A stretch of DNA of 45,704 nt from Propionibacteriaceae bacterium (GCA_025965155.1 JAOPXN010000112.1:1-45704); one strand, 5' to 3'; positions 7,694 through 17,203 are shown, numbered from the stretch's first letter. Notes: a model not told the origin generated them from the letters alone. A program made the numbers and translations.

Positions 7694-9463
7694 GTGGACC
7701 AGGCACCAGCGACGATGATGCGGGAGACCCTGCGACAACTCTGGTGGGTTGCCGATTCCCGATTCGGTTCACGACCGCGCCAGGCGATGTCCGGCGTGGG
7801 GCGGGCAGCAGCCCAGCGGGCTCGACTTCTGATCAGCAGAGGCCACCGGTCACTGCTCGAGATCGCCCGAGAGGTGCCCGGCGTCCTCGACGAAGTGTCC
7901 CCGGACATGCTCGGCGCCATCGACGCAGCCGTCGCCGCCCAGCCCGGCAAGCAGGTCGCAGTGTTCGCCGACCGGCAGCTCCCGACCTTGCCCACACTCC
8001 TTGTTGCCCGGTGGCACGAGGCCCGGATTGTCGTGATCGGCGACGAGAACGCGTCGTTGGAACCAATCGGTCCGCCCGATCACGGACCGGTGGTTGTCGT
8101 GGCCGCCGCGACTGCTTCGGACCGCCATGCCTTGTTGACCGCCTACGGGCCGTTCGCCGCCATCATCGACATCACGAGCTCGAGTGATCAGGACAGGCAC
8201 GCCCGGCTCCGCAATACCTTCTTCCATCTCGCAACCGGGGGCAGCTACTTCCTGCCGAGGGCCGTCGACCCAGCCGTGGAGTGTCCAGAAAACCTCGGGA
8301 CCGTGATCACCGGAGACCGGTTCCGGCAGATCACCAGCACCTCGAGATCGCTGCCCGTCACCCGATACGAGCAGATCGATCAGGTCCTCTCACGCCGCCG
8401 GCCGTCGCCCGGTGCCGTGCTGTCGACGTTGCCGGCGATAACGTTCGAGTCCCGCAGCGAGCTGGCTATGAACCGCCGACCGGCCCAGCAGCAGATGGCA
8501 ACGACCTTCCGTGTCCCGTCACTCTCGCTGCGCGAATACGACGACGTGCGCTGTGCCCCGCACCAGGTATTGATTCTGGACGGGATCGTCTTGCCGGACA
8601 GCTACCGGCACTACACCAGGAAGAGAATGCATAACCACTTCCTGACCGAGCAGGGCGAGTACTTCACCCGCTATCCGAAGTCGCTCAGCGCGCCGGGCCG
8701 GCTGCGCGGGCAGTACTTCTATCTCGGTTCGGAGTTCACCCAGCACTTCGGTCATGCCATCACTGAGCAGTTGTCCCGGCTGTGGGCCTGGTCCGAGGCC
8801 AAGGAGCGATATCCCGGTCTGAAGGCGCTGGTATCGATGCGGGGCAGATTCGACCAGTTGCAGCCGTTCGAGACGTCGATCTTCGGCGCAGCCGGGATAG
8901 CGTCGGAGGATCTGGTTGCGGTGAAGGGCGTGGTGCGGGTCGAGACGCTGCTCGCTGCGGCGCCGATGCTGGTCAACCCGACCTACATCCATCCCGACAT
9001 CGCGAGGATCTGGCGGACGGTCGGCGGTGCCCTACTGGCCGGCCACCCGCACCGTGACTATCCGCGGAAGATCTTCATCTCCCGGATGCCGTCGCGGACG
9101 AAACGCGGCTGCCACAACTACCGCGAGGTCGAACAGCGGTTTGTCCGGAACGGGTTCACGGTGATCTATCCCGAAGATTTCGCACTGCCCGAACAGGTCA
9201 TGATGTTCGACCGCGCCGAGGTGATTGCCGGGTTCGCCGGCAGCGGACTGTTCAATCTGGCGCTGTGCCCCGATCCGAAGCAGCTGATCGTGATCAGCTC
9301 GGAGTCCTATACGGCCCGCAACGAGTACCTGATCTCGTCGGTGCTGGGCCATCGGATGAACATCATCTGGTGCCCGTCGGATGCCGACGACATCCGGTCG
9401 GACTTCTCTTTCGACTTCGATCGGGACGGCAACTATTTGGACCACCTGCTGAGGGACGGATAG
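7694..9463 (+). CDS. GT61 (DUF563)-like glycosyltransferase
   Basis: The 589-residue product resembles the GT61/DUF563 glycosyltransferases used in capsule or cell-surface polysaccharide assembly. The family-type features lie in the C-terminal half: a YLGSEFTQHFGHAITEQLSRL segment around residue 350, KIFISRMPSRTKRGCHNYRE, and the nucleotide-sugar end VIAGFAGSGLFNLALCP followed by LIVISSE. The N-terminal 270 residues are less recognisable and may be a separate domain; they contain a VVVAAATASDRHALLTAYGP segment. There is no signal peptide. The start is uncertain, because no clear ribosome binding site precedes 7694 and MM at 7715 is an alternative. No other polysaccharide genes are adjacent, so donor, acceptor and pathway are unknown. 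Confidence 0.75.
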   Translation: MDQAPATMMRETLRQLWWVADSRFGSRPRQAMSGVGRAAAQRARLLISRGHRSLLEIAREVPGVLDEVSPDMLGAIDAAVAAQPGKQVAVFADRQLPTLPTLLVARWHEARIVVIGDENASLEPIGPPDHGPVVVVAAATASDRHALLTAYGPFAAIIDITSSSDQDRHARLRNTFFHLATGGSYFLPRAVDPAVECPENLGTVITGDRFRQITSTSRSLPVTRYEQIDQVLSRRRPSPGAVLSTLPAITFESRSELAMNRRPAQQQMATTFRVPSLSLREYDDVRCAPHQVLILDGIVLPDSYRHYTRKRMHNHFLTEQGEYFTRYPKSLSAPGRLRGQYFYLGSEFTQHFGHAITEQLSRLWAWSEAKERYPGLKALVSMRGRFDQLQPFETSIFGAAGIASEDLVAVKGVVRVETLLAAAPMLVNPTYIHPDIARIWRTVGGALLAGHPHRDYPRKIFISRMPSRTKRGCHNYREVEQRFVRNGFTVIYPEDFALPEQVMMFDRAEVIAGFAGSGLFNLALCPDPKQLIVISSESYTARNEYLISSVLGHRMNIIWCPSDADDIRSDFSFDFDRDGNYLDHLLRDG

Positions 9464-9627
9464 CGCGGCCCCGCACCGGGCGCAGACGTACTGAGACCTT
9501 GACCCAGGGGGACATGTATCTGCGGATCGGGGGCCGCCTCTACCTGATCGGTGGCGGCCTGGTCAGGTCTCGCCCTACGCTGCGTGCACGGGCTACCACC
9601 TAGACCCACGCCCGCCAGGAGGTCTCC

Positions 9628-10917
9628 GTGAGCGCACCCAGCCCGCTGTCCCCACCCGCTCGCCGCCTCCGCATGTCGGCTCTGACCGAACCCGTCGAGC
9701 AGTCGGCGCTCAGGGCGTTCATCTCCGACTCCAAGGCCACCGGCAAGCCGTGGCGGCACATCACCACAGGGCTCCCGCGGCCCGGCGTGGGAGACATCAT
9801 CGGTCAGCTGATCCCGGTCATCATCCCCCTTGCCGGGCTGCTCTTCCTGCTTTACGCGGGCGGCTCCTCGCTGCTGAAAGCAGTCTGGGGGTTCACCCTC
9901 GAGGCGCCATTTCCGCTCAACCTGGTGATTGTCGGCGTCCTTGCGATGATCTTGCTCAGCGTGGCCTGGGCAGCGCTGCGGGTCATCAAGCTGATTCGCT
10001 CGTTGGTCATTCCCCGTTGGTGCTGGGAGGCGGCGTACCGGATCACCCGCTTCGCCGCAGCCAACAACCTGCGCTACGGCCACGACGAGGTCGTCTCCTA
10101 CTCAGGGCTGATCTTCGGCGCCGGGATCGATCGGACTGCCGAGCGCCGGCTCACCACAACGGCGGGTCGGCGGGTGGAGATAGGGAACTACCGATACACG
10201 ATCCGGGCGGAGAACCAGGAGAACTCCAAGGTGTACGGCTGGGGGTACGTCGCGATCACTCTCGACCGCCGGCTGCCGCATCTGTTGCTCGACGCGAAGG
10301 CTAACGACAGCAGCGCCTTCGGGATCAGGACGTCCAACCTGCCGGTCGACCTGGCCAGAGACCAGAGGCTGTCGCTCGGCGGTGAGTTCGACGACAAGTT
10401 CACTCTCTATGCTCCCAGCGATTACGGCCGCGATGCCTTCTATGTTTTCGCGCCGGACCTGATGGCGCTGTTCATCGACCGGCTCGGTACCTTCGACGTC
10501 GAGATTATCGACGACACGATGTTCGTCTACGGCAGCCGGTTCGAGCTGCTTGACCCCCGAACGTACGAGTGGCTGGAGGAGCTCGTCGACACCGTCGTCT
10601 CCCGGACGGTACGCCGGACCGAGCGCTACCGCGACGACCTTGCCCTGTTGGAGACGGAGCCAGCACGACGCCAATCCGGTGGTGAGGCAGCAGCTGCGGC
10701 AGAGGACGCCCCGGGCCAAAGTGGCGACGGGTCCGTGTTCCGGTCCGGCGGCGACGGGCCGCCCCGAACAGCGACCAACACGATCGCAGGGAAGGGTCGC
10801 CGGCTCCGTCGCAGCCGCTGGGGCGTGGGGTCCGTCGTGGGGCTGCTGGTGATCGGCTACTGGATCTACAACGAGTTCATCGCACCCATCTTCGGCCTAC
10901 CGACTCTCGGCCGCTAG
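9628..10917 (+). CDS. Membrane protein of unknown function (DUF3137-like)
   Basis: A 429-residue protein starting at GTG with an excellent ribosome binding site (AGGAGG, 9617-9622). It has two adjacent membrane segments near residues 55-75 and 90-112 (IPVIIPLAGLLFLLYAGGS; LVIVGVLAMILLSVAWAAL). A soluble domain of about 220 residues follows (AAYRITRFAAANNLRYGHDE; FAPDLMALFIDRLGTFDVEI), then a low-complexity linker and a final C-terminal membrane helix (SVVGLLVIGYWIYNEFI). This is the layout of proteins annotated DUF3137 or similar, whose role is unknown. It probably stands alone; the next gene downstream starts 169 bases away. Confidence 0.7.
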   Translation: MSAPSPLSPPARRLRMSALTEPVEQSALRAFISDSKATGKPWRHITTGLPRPGVGDIIGQLIPVIIPLAGLLFLLYAGGSSLLKAVWGFTLEAPFPLNLVIVGVLAMILLSVAWAALRVIKLIRSLVIPRWCWEAAYRITRFAAANNLRYGHDEVVSYSGLIFGAGIDRTAERRLTTTAGRRVEIGNYRYTIRAENQENSKVYGWGYVAITLDRRLPHLLLDAKANDSSAFGIRTSNLPVDLARDQRLSLGGEFDDKFTLYAPSDYGRDAFYVFAPDLMALFIDRLGTFDVEIIDDTMFVYGSRFELLDPRTYEWLEELVDTVVSRTVRRTERYRDDLALLETEPARRQSGGEAAAAAEDAPGQSGDGSVFRSGGDGPPRTATNTIAGKGRRLRRSRWGVGSVVGLLVIGYWIYNEFIAPIFGLPTLGR

Positions 10918-11086
10918 CGCCAAGCGACCGACTGCCGTGGGGAGCCAGCGCCCGCCGCGAGCACCCGGAAGATGCCCGTATGCCATTTCGCTGTACACAG
11001 CACGGGCCGGCCGTACAGACTGAGGGACCCAGCACCCCAGTGGGTCGGTGGTGGTGGTTCCGCACTTCTGCTCCCGGGGGTAGTCG

Positions 11087-12958
11087 ATGGTCTTCATGGA
11101 TGAGCGTTGTGGCGCCTGGCAGTTTGGGGGCGGCGAGACCCAGGGTGCGCTCGAGTTCCGGATCTTCTTCCCTGCGGGGGCTGACCCGCACGTCTCCGCA
11201 ATCCGTGTGAGCGGGGACTTCCAGCACCATCTAGGTGGGCAGGACTGGGACTTCGCAGCGGGTTTGCCGCTGACCGTACAGTCCGGCAACGACCCGCGCG
11301 GGGTGTACTGGTCGGTTCGTACCCAGCGTGAACTGCCGGCCGGCTTCTACCAGTACAAGTTCGAGGTCGAGTTCGAGGACGGTGCCACGAGGAAGGTCAC
11401 CGACCCGTGTGCCCGGTACAGCGGCCTGGCCGACCGGAACTCTGGTGTGGTGGTGGGCGGCAGCGCCCCGGCAGACAACGTCGTCGAGCCGCTTGCCGGA
11501 GGTCGCAGGCCGCTGACCGACCTGGTCATCTACGAGCTCATGATCGACGACTTCAGCGCCGGGTACCGCCGCAGTCGGGCCCCGCTGGCGGCCGTGGGTG
11601 ACCGGCTCGACGAGCTGCGCGACCTTGGCGTCACGGCGATCGAGTTTCTGCCATGGACTGCTTGGGAGGATCAGGAGTTCGACTGGGGCTACGAACCGTT
11701 CCAGTACTTCGCGGTGGAGGCGCGCTATGCCAACGACCTGAACCGACCAGCGGAGAAGCTGTCCTGGTTGAAACGGCTGGTCGGCGCGTGCCACGCCCGC
11801 GGCATCCACGTGATCATGGATGGCGTCTTCAACCATGTTGGCTTTGCCTTTTCGTACCCGCAGCTGTATGAGGATCCGGCCGACTGCCCGTTCACGGCTG
11901 CGCCCTTCGGCGGGACGTTCACCGGGCTGCAGGACTTGAACTTCGCTGAGCCGATCACCGGACAGCTCATCGGCGAGGTGTGCAACTACTGGATCGACGT
12001 TTTCGGGATCGATGGGATCCGGTTTGACAGCACCGTGAACTACCACGTCGCGGGCGACATGCGAGGGCTTCCGCAGATCCTGGCCGGTGTCGATGCGCAC
12101 GTCTCGGCCAAGGGTGAGCAGAACTTCGCGCTGATCTTGGAGCACCTGGACATAACCGCTGCTGCGGTAACGAACGCCACACCAGCCACGAGCTTCTGGG
12201 ACGACTCGCTGTATCAGAAGGCCTTCGACGGCCTCTGGAACGGGCGCATCGACAGCTCATTTCTCAATGCCCTGAACAACCGCAAGTACCTCTCTGCCGG
12301 GAAGGTGCCGACGCTCTACCTGAGCAACCATGATCACTCCCACGTCGCGTGGCAGTCCGGTGCGCGGGACGGGCGTGGAGCGCTCGGCGGGTGGTGGCGG
12401 CTCCAGCCGTACCTGATCGCACTGTTCACCTCCACAGCCGTGCCACTGATCCGCAACGGCGACGAGTTCGGCGAGGAGACCGTGATCCCTGAGAACGACG
12501 AGAACACCGGACGGCGGGTCACACCCCGTCCGTTGCGCTGGAAGATCCGTGACGACCGGATCGGCGCCGCACTCACCGCACTGCACGGCCGGCTCGCCCA
12601 GCTCCGCAGCGAGCTCCCGGCGCTTCGCTCGGCAGCCATGTACCCGCACCTGTGGGAGGTGTGGCAGACGCAGTTCAACCCGGTCGGTGTCGGCGTGGAC
12701 GTGGAGCGCCAGCTGGTGATCTACCACCGCTGGGCACCCGTGCCGGATGGCGTGGAGATCATCGTCGTGGTGCTGAACTTCTCCGACATTGACCAGCTCG
12801 TGGAGGTGCCCTTCCCGGTGCAGGGTCGCTGGACCGACCGGCTTGCCGGTTTCGCTGGCGGGCCGGACTGGTACGTAGACGTCGCCGGCCCGACCGCTCC
12901 AGTGCAAGCCGGATCACACTTCGGCCGAATCCTTCACCGGTTCGACCCCAATCCCTGA
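11087..12958 (+). CDS. GH13 alpha-amylase family protein
   Basis: A 623-residue glycoside hydrolase family 13 enzyme acting on alpha-glucans such as maltodextrin or glycogen. An N-terminal beta-sandwich resembling the CBM48/E-set module of branching and debranching enzymes (about residues 20-125) precedes the TIM barrel. The catalytic set is present: nucleophile D314 in GIRFDST, acid/base E352 in LILEHLD, and transition-state D416 in LSNHDHS, plus DGVFNHVGF earlier. A beta-rich C-terminal domain follows. No signal peptide is seen, so it is probably cytoplasmic. The exact activity (amylase, debranching, branching, trehalose-related) cannot be settled. It is convergent with the oxidoreductase below; the two stop codons overlap by 45 bases. 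Confidence 0.88.
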   Translation: MVFMDERCGAWQFGGGETQGALEFRIFFPAGADPHVSAIRVSGDFQHHLGGQDWDFAAGLPLTVQSGNDPRGVYWSVRTQRELPAGFYQYKFEVEFEDGATRKVTDPCARYSGLADRNSGVVVGGSAPADNVVEPLAGGRRPLTDLVIYELMIDDFSAGYRRSRAPLAAVGDRLDELRDLGVTAIEFLPWTAWEDQEFDWGYEPFQYFAVEARYANDLNRPAEKLSWLKRLVGACHARGIHVIMDGVFNHVGFAFSYPQLYEDPADCPFTAAPFGGTFTGLQDLNFAEPITGQLIGEVCNYWIDVFGIDGIRFDSTVNYHVAGDMRGLPQILAGVDAHVSAKGEQNFALILEHLDITAAAVTNATPATSFWDDSLYQKAFDGLWNGRIDSSFLNALNNRKYLSAGKVPTLYLSNHDHSHVAWQSGARDGRGALGGWWRLQPYLIALFTSTAVPLIRNGDEFGEETVIPENDENTGRRVTPRPLRWKIRDDRIGAALTALHGRLAQLRSELPALRSAAMYPHLWEVWQTQFNPVGVGVDVERQLVIYHRWAPVPDGVEIIVVVLNFSDIDQLVEVPFPVQGRWTDRLAGFAGGPDWYVDVAGPTAPVQAGSHFGRILHRFDPNP

Positions 12959-14158
12959 GCGGTTCCCGGCAACGGGAGTGAGGTGGTCGACCGACACGGC
13001 AGCACCCGTCCTCGCGGCCGCAACGATGGCAGCCTCGACCTGGAGGTTGCGCAGTCCATCGGCGAAGGTCGCGGGCGCGGGGAGCCGCTTCAGCCCAGCG
13101 ATCTCGTCCAGAAAGGTGCGGGCCTGGTAGGTGAAGAACTCCTGGCCTCCGTGCCCCACACCGGCGAACGGCATCGACTGTGCAGCTTGTATGTACGGGT
13201 GTTGTGGCCCGACAAGCACGCGGCGCCAGCCGTTGGTGACGGGATCGGGAGTTGAGTCGACGAAGCCGAACTCAGAGTTGCGACCAAGATCAAACGACGC
13301 CGCGCCGTCAGCCCCGAACAGGTCGAAGCCGAGGGCATTGGGATAGCCGTGGGCGACCCGCGAGACCGAGAAGGTGCCGGCGGCACCGTTAGCGAACTCG
13401 ACGACGAACGTCGCAATGTCGTCGTTGGTGACAGGCGCCCGTACGTCGCTTACGGCGACCCCGGCGGCATGGCCTAGGGCAGCGGCGAGGGGGACCGGCC
13501 GATCCCTGATGACAATCGGCAGCGAAGCGCCGTTGATCGTGAGAATCGGACCACACAGTTGCTCGGCGATGTCGATCAGGTGACTGCCGATATCGGCCAG
13601 CGCGCCGGAGCCGAGCGGACCGGTGTAGCGCCAGCTGCTGGGTGCCTGCGGATCGGCGGAGTAGTCACACCAGTAGCGCCCGTTGAAATGCAGCAGGTCC
13701 CCGAGGGTGCCAGCCTGGACCTGGTCTCTGATCGCACTGATCGCCGGTGAACGGCGGTACGAGAAACCGGTGGCCGCCACGCGGTCGGCCGCTTCGGCCG
13801 CTTTCACCATTGCCTCAGCGTCCGCGACAGTGGGCGCCAGCGGCTTCTCACAAAGGACGTGCTTGCCGGCCGCCAGCAGCGCCTCCGCGATCTCACGGTG
13901 CAGGTGGTTGGCGACGACGATGCTGACTGCGTCGATGTCGTCCGCCTCGGCAACCGCCTGCCAGCTTGTCTCGGCGCGTTCGAAACCGTAGCGCTGCGCG
14001 GTGGAGGTGGCGAACGCCTCGTTGACGTCGGCTATCGCGGCCAGCCGGACCGGTGGCGCTTCGCTGCCGTACACCGTCTGGGCGGTCCGGTAGGCATGGG
14101 CATGCGAGCGGCCGGCCATGCCGGCTCCGATCACGGCGACGCTGATGGGGTCGGTCAT
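12914..14158 (-). CDS. Gfo/Idh/MocA-family sugar or cyclitol dehydrogenase
   Basis: A 414-residue NAD(P)-dependent oxidoreductase. The Rossmann motif GAGMAGRSHAHAY (residues 11-23) is followed by the family signature with the catalytic lysine, CEKPLAPT (E104-K105-P106), and a C-terminal alpha/beta substrate domain. Family members oxidise sugars or inositols (for example myo-inositol 2-dehydrogenase). It shares a strand with the isomerase gene 50 bases upstream and lies under the divergent LacI regulator, so an operon for breakdown of a sugar or inositol-like compound is likely. The substrate is not decided by sequence. The 3' end overlaps the convergent GH13 gene by 45 bases. Confidence 0.92.
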   Translation of the reverse strand: MTDPISVAVIGAGMAGRSHAHAYRTAQTVYGSEAPPVRLAAIADVNEAFATSTAQRYGFERAETSWQAVAEADDIDAVSIVVANHLHREIAEALLAAGKHVLCEKPLAPTVADAEAMVKAAEAADRVAATGFSYRRSPAISAIRDQVQAGTLGDLLHFNGRYWCDYSADPQAPSSWRYTGPLGSGALADIGSHLIDIAEQLCGPILTINGASLPIVIRDRPVPLAAALGHAAGVAVSDVRAPVTNDDIATFVVEFANGAAGTFSVSRVAHGYPNALGFDLFGADGAASFDLGRNSEFGFVDSTPDPVTNGWRRVLVGPQHPYIQAAQSMPFAGVGHGGQEFFTYQARTFLDEIAGLKRLPAPATFADGLRNLQVEAAIVAAARTGAAVSVDHLTPVAGNRSGIGVEPVKDSAEV

Positions 14159-14208
14159 GGATCTCCCTGCAGACTTGGTGTTTGGGCGGGCTTGGTGTGT
14201 GGGCTGGC

Positions 14209-15201
14209 TCAGCGACCTGCGGCCGCAAGCAGGGTCTCGGCGGCGGAGCGGAGCCCCTCCAGCTGGTCTAGCTCTTGATCTTCGTGCTCGATGTTCACTG
14301 CCATGTCAGGGTCGATCGCCTCGAGAGCGGTCAGGAAGCCGCTCCACCAAGCGAGGTCGTGGCCTCGACCGACGGCGACAAAGTCCCAGGAAGGGTCGGT
14401 CGGCCAGCCGGACAAAGTGTGCGGTCCGCCGAGAGGGAGATACTTTGGGTCGCCGTCAGGCACCGCGGTGAAGCTGTCGTCGATGGTGCCGTTCACTTTC
14501 GCGGCCGGGTTGATGCGGGTGTCCTTCGCTGCGGCGTTGTAGATCAGCGAGCCGAGCGCCTTGGTGGCCTCCGTCGGGTCAATGCCCTGCCAGAAGAGGT
14601 GGCTTGGGTCCATCTCGGCGCCAACGTGGCTCGCGTCGATCTCGGTCGCTAGCCGCTCCATAGTGCGGGGGTTGAAGACGATGTTGCCTGGGTGCATCTC
14701 GAGACACACTTTGACGTCATGGTCGGCAGCGAATGCCTGTACGTCCTTCCAGAAGGGGACAGCGACCTCCCACTGGTACTCCTGAATCCTCAGAAAGGCG
14801 CTGTGCCAGGGCAGCACGTTCCACACCGGCAGGGTGGAGGTGGGCTCCGAACCGGGAGCGCCGGACATGGCGACGACGCGTTTAACGCCGAGCGACGCGG
14901 CAACCTCGATCGACGTGTAGAGGTCGGTGGCGTGCTGCTTTCCGGCACCCGACGGGTCGGGGTCCAACGGGTTGCCGTTGCAGTTCAGCGCGGTCAGTGT
15001 GATGCCGGCCGCCTGGAACAGCCCGAGGTACTCCGAGCGGGCGGTCTCGCTGCTCCTTAGCTCCTCGATCGGAAGGTGCGGGGTGCCGATGAAGCCGCCG
15101 GAGTTGATCTCCGCGCCGTCGAGCCCTAGGTCCGCGAGCACGGTGAGTGCCTCGGTGAGGGGAAGGTCGTGCAGGCAAGCAGTGTATGCGCCGAGCTTCA
15201 T
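14209..15201 (-). CDS. Sugar phosphate isomerase/epimerase (AP endonuclease 2-like TIM barrel)
   Basis: A 330-residue xylose-isomerase-like TIM-barrel protein. Metal-ligand acidic and histidine residues typical of the family are visible: E31 in GAEINSGG, the CLEMHPGN segment, AEMDPSHLFWQ, and NIEHEDQE near the C-terminus. Members isomerise or epimerise keto-sugars, or act as inosose dehydratase/isomerase in inositol breakdown. AAAGGG lies upstream of the ATG, and a TATTCT -10-like box lies about 20 bases further upstream. The double LacI-type operator (15245-15270) sits just above. It is the first gene of the two-gene operon with the dehydrogenase. Family secure; substrate unknown. Confidence 0.9.
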   Translation of the reverse strand: MKLGAYTACLHDLPLTEALTVLADLGLDGAEINSGGFIGTPHLPIEELRSSETARSEYLGLFQAAGITLTALNCNGNPLDPDPSGAGKQHATDLYTSIEVAASLGVKRVVAMSGAPGSEPTSTLPVWNVLPWHSAFLRIQEYQWEVAVPFWKDVQAFAADHDVKVCLEMHPGNIVFNPRTMERLATEIDASHVGAEMDPSHLFWQGIDPTEATKALGSLIYNAAAKDTRINPAAKVNGTIDDSFTAVPDGDPKYLPLGGPHTLSGWPTDPSWDFVAVGRGHDLAWWSGFLTALEAIDPDMAVNIEHEDQELDQLEGLRSAAETLLAAAGR

Positions 15202-15244
15202 GGGGATCCCTTTCGACAGAGAATAGTGGCCGCGGCCGAGGTGA

Positions 15245-15270
15245 CTAGACCGGTCTAGTAGACCGGTCTA
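15245..15270. promoter_or_regulatory. Double palindromic operator for the divergent LacI regulator
   Basis: CTAGACCGGTCTAG (15245-15258) is a perfect 14-bp palindrome with the central CG typical of LacI-family sites. A second palindrome, TAGACCGGTCTA, follows at 15259-15270. The 12-bp core thus repeats with a 13-bp period. It lies between the divergent isomerase and LacI genes and just upstream of a TAGGAT -10-like box (15274-15279) for the regulator. This predicts control of both directions. Confidence 0.75.
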
Positions 15271-15329
15271 GAGTAGGATCCACTGGAGAGTTGTCGATGT
15301 CAAGTGCGGCAGCACGCCAGGAGGGAATG

Positions 15330-16343
15330 ATGAGTAACGCACCGACACCCAGCGTGCCGACGATGCGGGATGTGGCAGCCGCTGCCGGCGTCTCTAAGGC
15401 ACTGGTCTCAATCGTCTTCCGCGGCGCCCCTGGCGCCAGCGACGAGACCCGTGCCCGCGTCTTCGCCGCCGCGGAGCAGATTGGCTACCGCACCAACAGG
15501 ACCGCGAGCCTGCTGGCGCTGCGGCGTAACAAGCACATCGGGCTGACCATGAGGGTCCGAAACGCCTTCCACGCCGAACTGGTCGAGGGACTGCAGGCCG
15601 CTGCGGACGAGGTCGACTACAGACTCGTCTTGGGCACCGTGACGGCCAACCACGATGAACGCCATGCGGTTGAGACGTTGTTGGAGTTTCGGTGTGAGGC
15701 TTTGATCTTGTTGGGCTCCACGCTCACTCGGGCCGGTCTACAGGAGCTTGCGGCGACCCGGCCGGTCGTGTTGGTCGGGCGCAGGGTCTCCCTCGACAAT
15801 CTCGACATCGTACGGTCTGCGGATGACCGGGGCATGGAAGCGGTCGTGGACCATCTGGTCAGTCTCGGCCACCGCCGGATAGTCCATATCGCCGGAGGCC
15901 CAGGCGCGATCGCGGCCGACCGGCGGCGTGGGTACATCCGAGCCATGCGTCGGCATGGACTGACCGAGCACACCCGAATCCTCACGGGTGGAGCAAGTGA
16001 GGCCGACGGCTGGCGAGCGGCTGAGGAGCTGGAGCGCGGCGAACAGCCGACGGCGATCACCGCCTTCAACGACCACTGTGCTCTCGGGGCGGTCGACCGG
16101 CTTACCCGCTCCGGCACCAGCGTGCCGGAGGCTGTATCGGTAACGGGCTACGACAACTCCTTCGTCGCCCAGCTCGCGGCTGTCGACCTGACCTCGGTAA
16201 GCCAGGAACCTGCTGTCCAAGCTCAGTGGGCGATCCAAGCGGCGGTGGACCGCCTGGAGGGCAGACGCACCCAACCCGCACAGGTCGTACTCGAGCCACG
16301 TCTGGTGGTCCGGGGGAGCACTGCACCGCCACTCGGCACCTAA
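15330..16343 (+). CDS. LacI-family transcriptional regulator
   Basis: A repressor that probably controls the divergent dehydrogenase/isomerase operon and itself. The N-terminal helix-turn-helix reads MRDVAAAAGVSKALVSIVF, with the usual hinge region following (RTNRTASLLALRRNKHIGL). The C-terminal periplasmic-binding-like domain (about residues 60-330) would bind the inducer, probably a sugar or its derivative. I chose the start at 15330, where AGGAGG (15319-15324) is well spaced; ATG 15327 and an upstream frame from 15291 are alternatives. It is full length (337 residues). The operator entry upstream gives the predicted binding site. Confidence 0.93.
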   Translation: MSNAPTPSVPTMRDVAAAAGVSKALVSIVFRGAPGASDETRARVFAAAEQIGYRTNRTASLLALRRNKHIGLTMRVRNAFHAELVEGLQAAADEVDYRLVLGTVTANHDERHAVETLLEFRCEALILLGSTLTRAGLQELAATRPVVLVGRRVSLDNLDIVRSADDRGMEAVVDHLVSLGHRRIVHIAGGPGAIAADRRRGYIRAMRRHGLTEHTRILTGGASEADGWRAAEELERGEQPTAITAFNDHCALGAVDRLTRSGTSVPEAVSVTGYDNSFVAQLAAVDLTSVSQEPAVQAQWAIQAAVDRLEGRRTQPAQVVLEPRLVVRGSTAPPLGT

Positions 16344-16393
16344 CGCTCCACCGCTCTGGTGGCAAGAGTTGTGGGATTTGATTCTGATCCTGC

Positions 16394-17203
16394 TTACGAC
16401 AGAACCAGCGTCATGGTCACGGCAATGATCATGACGCTTTGCGCGCTGTGCACGACGATCCCGATGATCGCGCTGCGGTAGCGCCGTGATGGATAGGACA
16501 GTGCGAAGGTGTCGATGAGGGCGGTGGGAATCGCCCACGGCATGTGCAGGTGGTACGTGGCGAACAGGAGACCATTGACGACCCAGTCCCACCGGCCGAA
16601 GGCACCTTGCATCCGCGGCAGCAGCAGACCGCGGAACAGCAGTTCCTCACCGAGCACGGTGTTCAGCACTGCCATGGCGGCGATGACAGCGAACCAGCCC
16701 CAACTGCCGGACAGGAGCTGCGTGCCCGCGTCCGACCCGAGGACCGCGGGCAGATCGTGACCCGCTGCGGGCGGGATCGCCGGGATGAGCTCCTCAGCGC
16801 CGAAGATCAGTAGGCAGGGAACGAGGACGAGCCAGAGCAGGCCGCCGACGCGTCCTGTCTTCGGGCTGCGCGGAGCCCGCAGCCACAGCGCATCCTTCAG
16901 CACCGACCAACGCACCGATCCCTGCTCTCGGCGAACCAAGATCAGCACGAGTGCGAACTGCCACGCGAGGCCAGCAGTGAGGGTAGTCAAGAGCGCGCGT
17001 GGCCCTGCCGCCGGCCCATCGAGCCGGTCGGCGAACCATGGAGCCACCACCCAGGGGAGAGCTGCCATCGGCAGCGCGGCCGCAGCCCAGATCCTCATGA
17101 CCTGTGTCCGGGTGTACTGGGTGGGTTGGCTCCTCACCGGGTCCGAGCCGTGCCTGGTGGTGACCACCGGTGAGCTGGCGGTGCTGTTCATTGACGATCG
17201 CAT
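16394..17203 (-). CDS. CPBP-family intramembrane metalloprotease
   Basis: A polytopic membrane protein with the CPBP (CAAX protease and bacteriocin-processing) motifs: the glutamate pair in LGEELLFRGLLLPRM and the histidine motif in LLFATYHLHMPW, which form the metal site. These proteases cleave inside or beside the membrane; known roles include prenyl-protein and peptide processing. About eight hydrophobic segments are seen. The ATG at 17203 (MRSSMNST) follows GAGAGGT; a longer frame to 17266 has no better site. It is divergent from the histidine kinase/response regulator pair, so co-regulation is possible but unproven. Confidence 0.82.
   Translation of the reverse strand: MRSSMNSTASSPVVTTRHGSDPVRSQPTQYTRTQVMRIWAAAALPMAALPWVVAPWFADRLDGPAAGPRALLTTLTAGLAWQFALVLILVRREQGSVRWSVLKDALWLRAPRSPKTGRVGGLLWLVLVPCLLIFGAEELIPAIPPAAGHDLPAVLGSDAGTQLLSGSWGWFAVIAAMAVLNTVLGEELLFRGLLLPRMQGAFGRWDWVVNGLLFATYHLHMPWAIPTALIDTFALSYPSRRYRSAIIGIVVHSAQSVMIIAVTMTLVLS

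Noticed and set aside
11231-12145. 304-codon antisense frame over the GH13 gene
   Set aside because: Overlaps the catalytic domain of a firm glycosidase; no ribosome binding site or motif.
16346-16366. Short CCACC/GGTGG repeat after the LacI gene
   Set aside because: Only a five-base stem; too weak to call a terminator.
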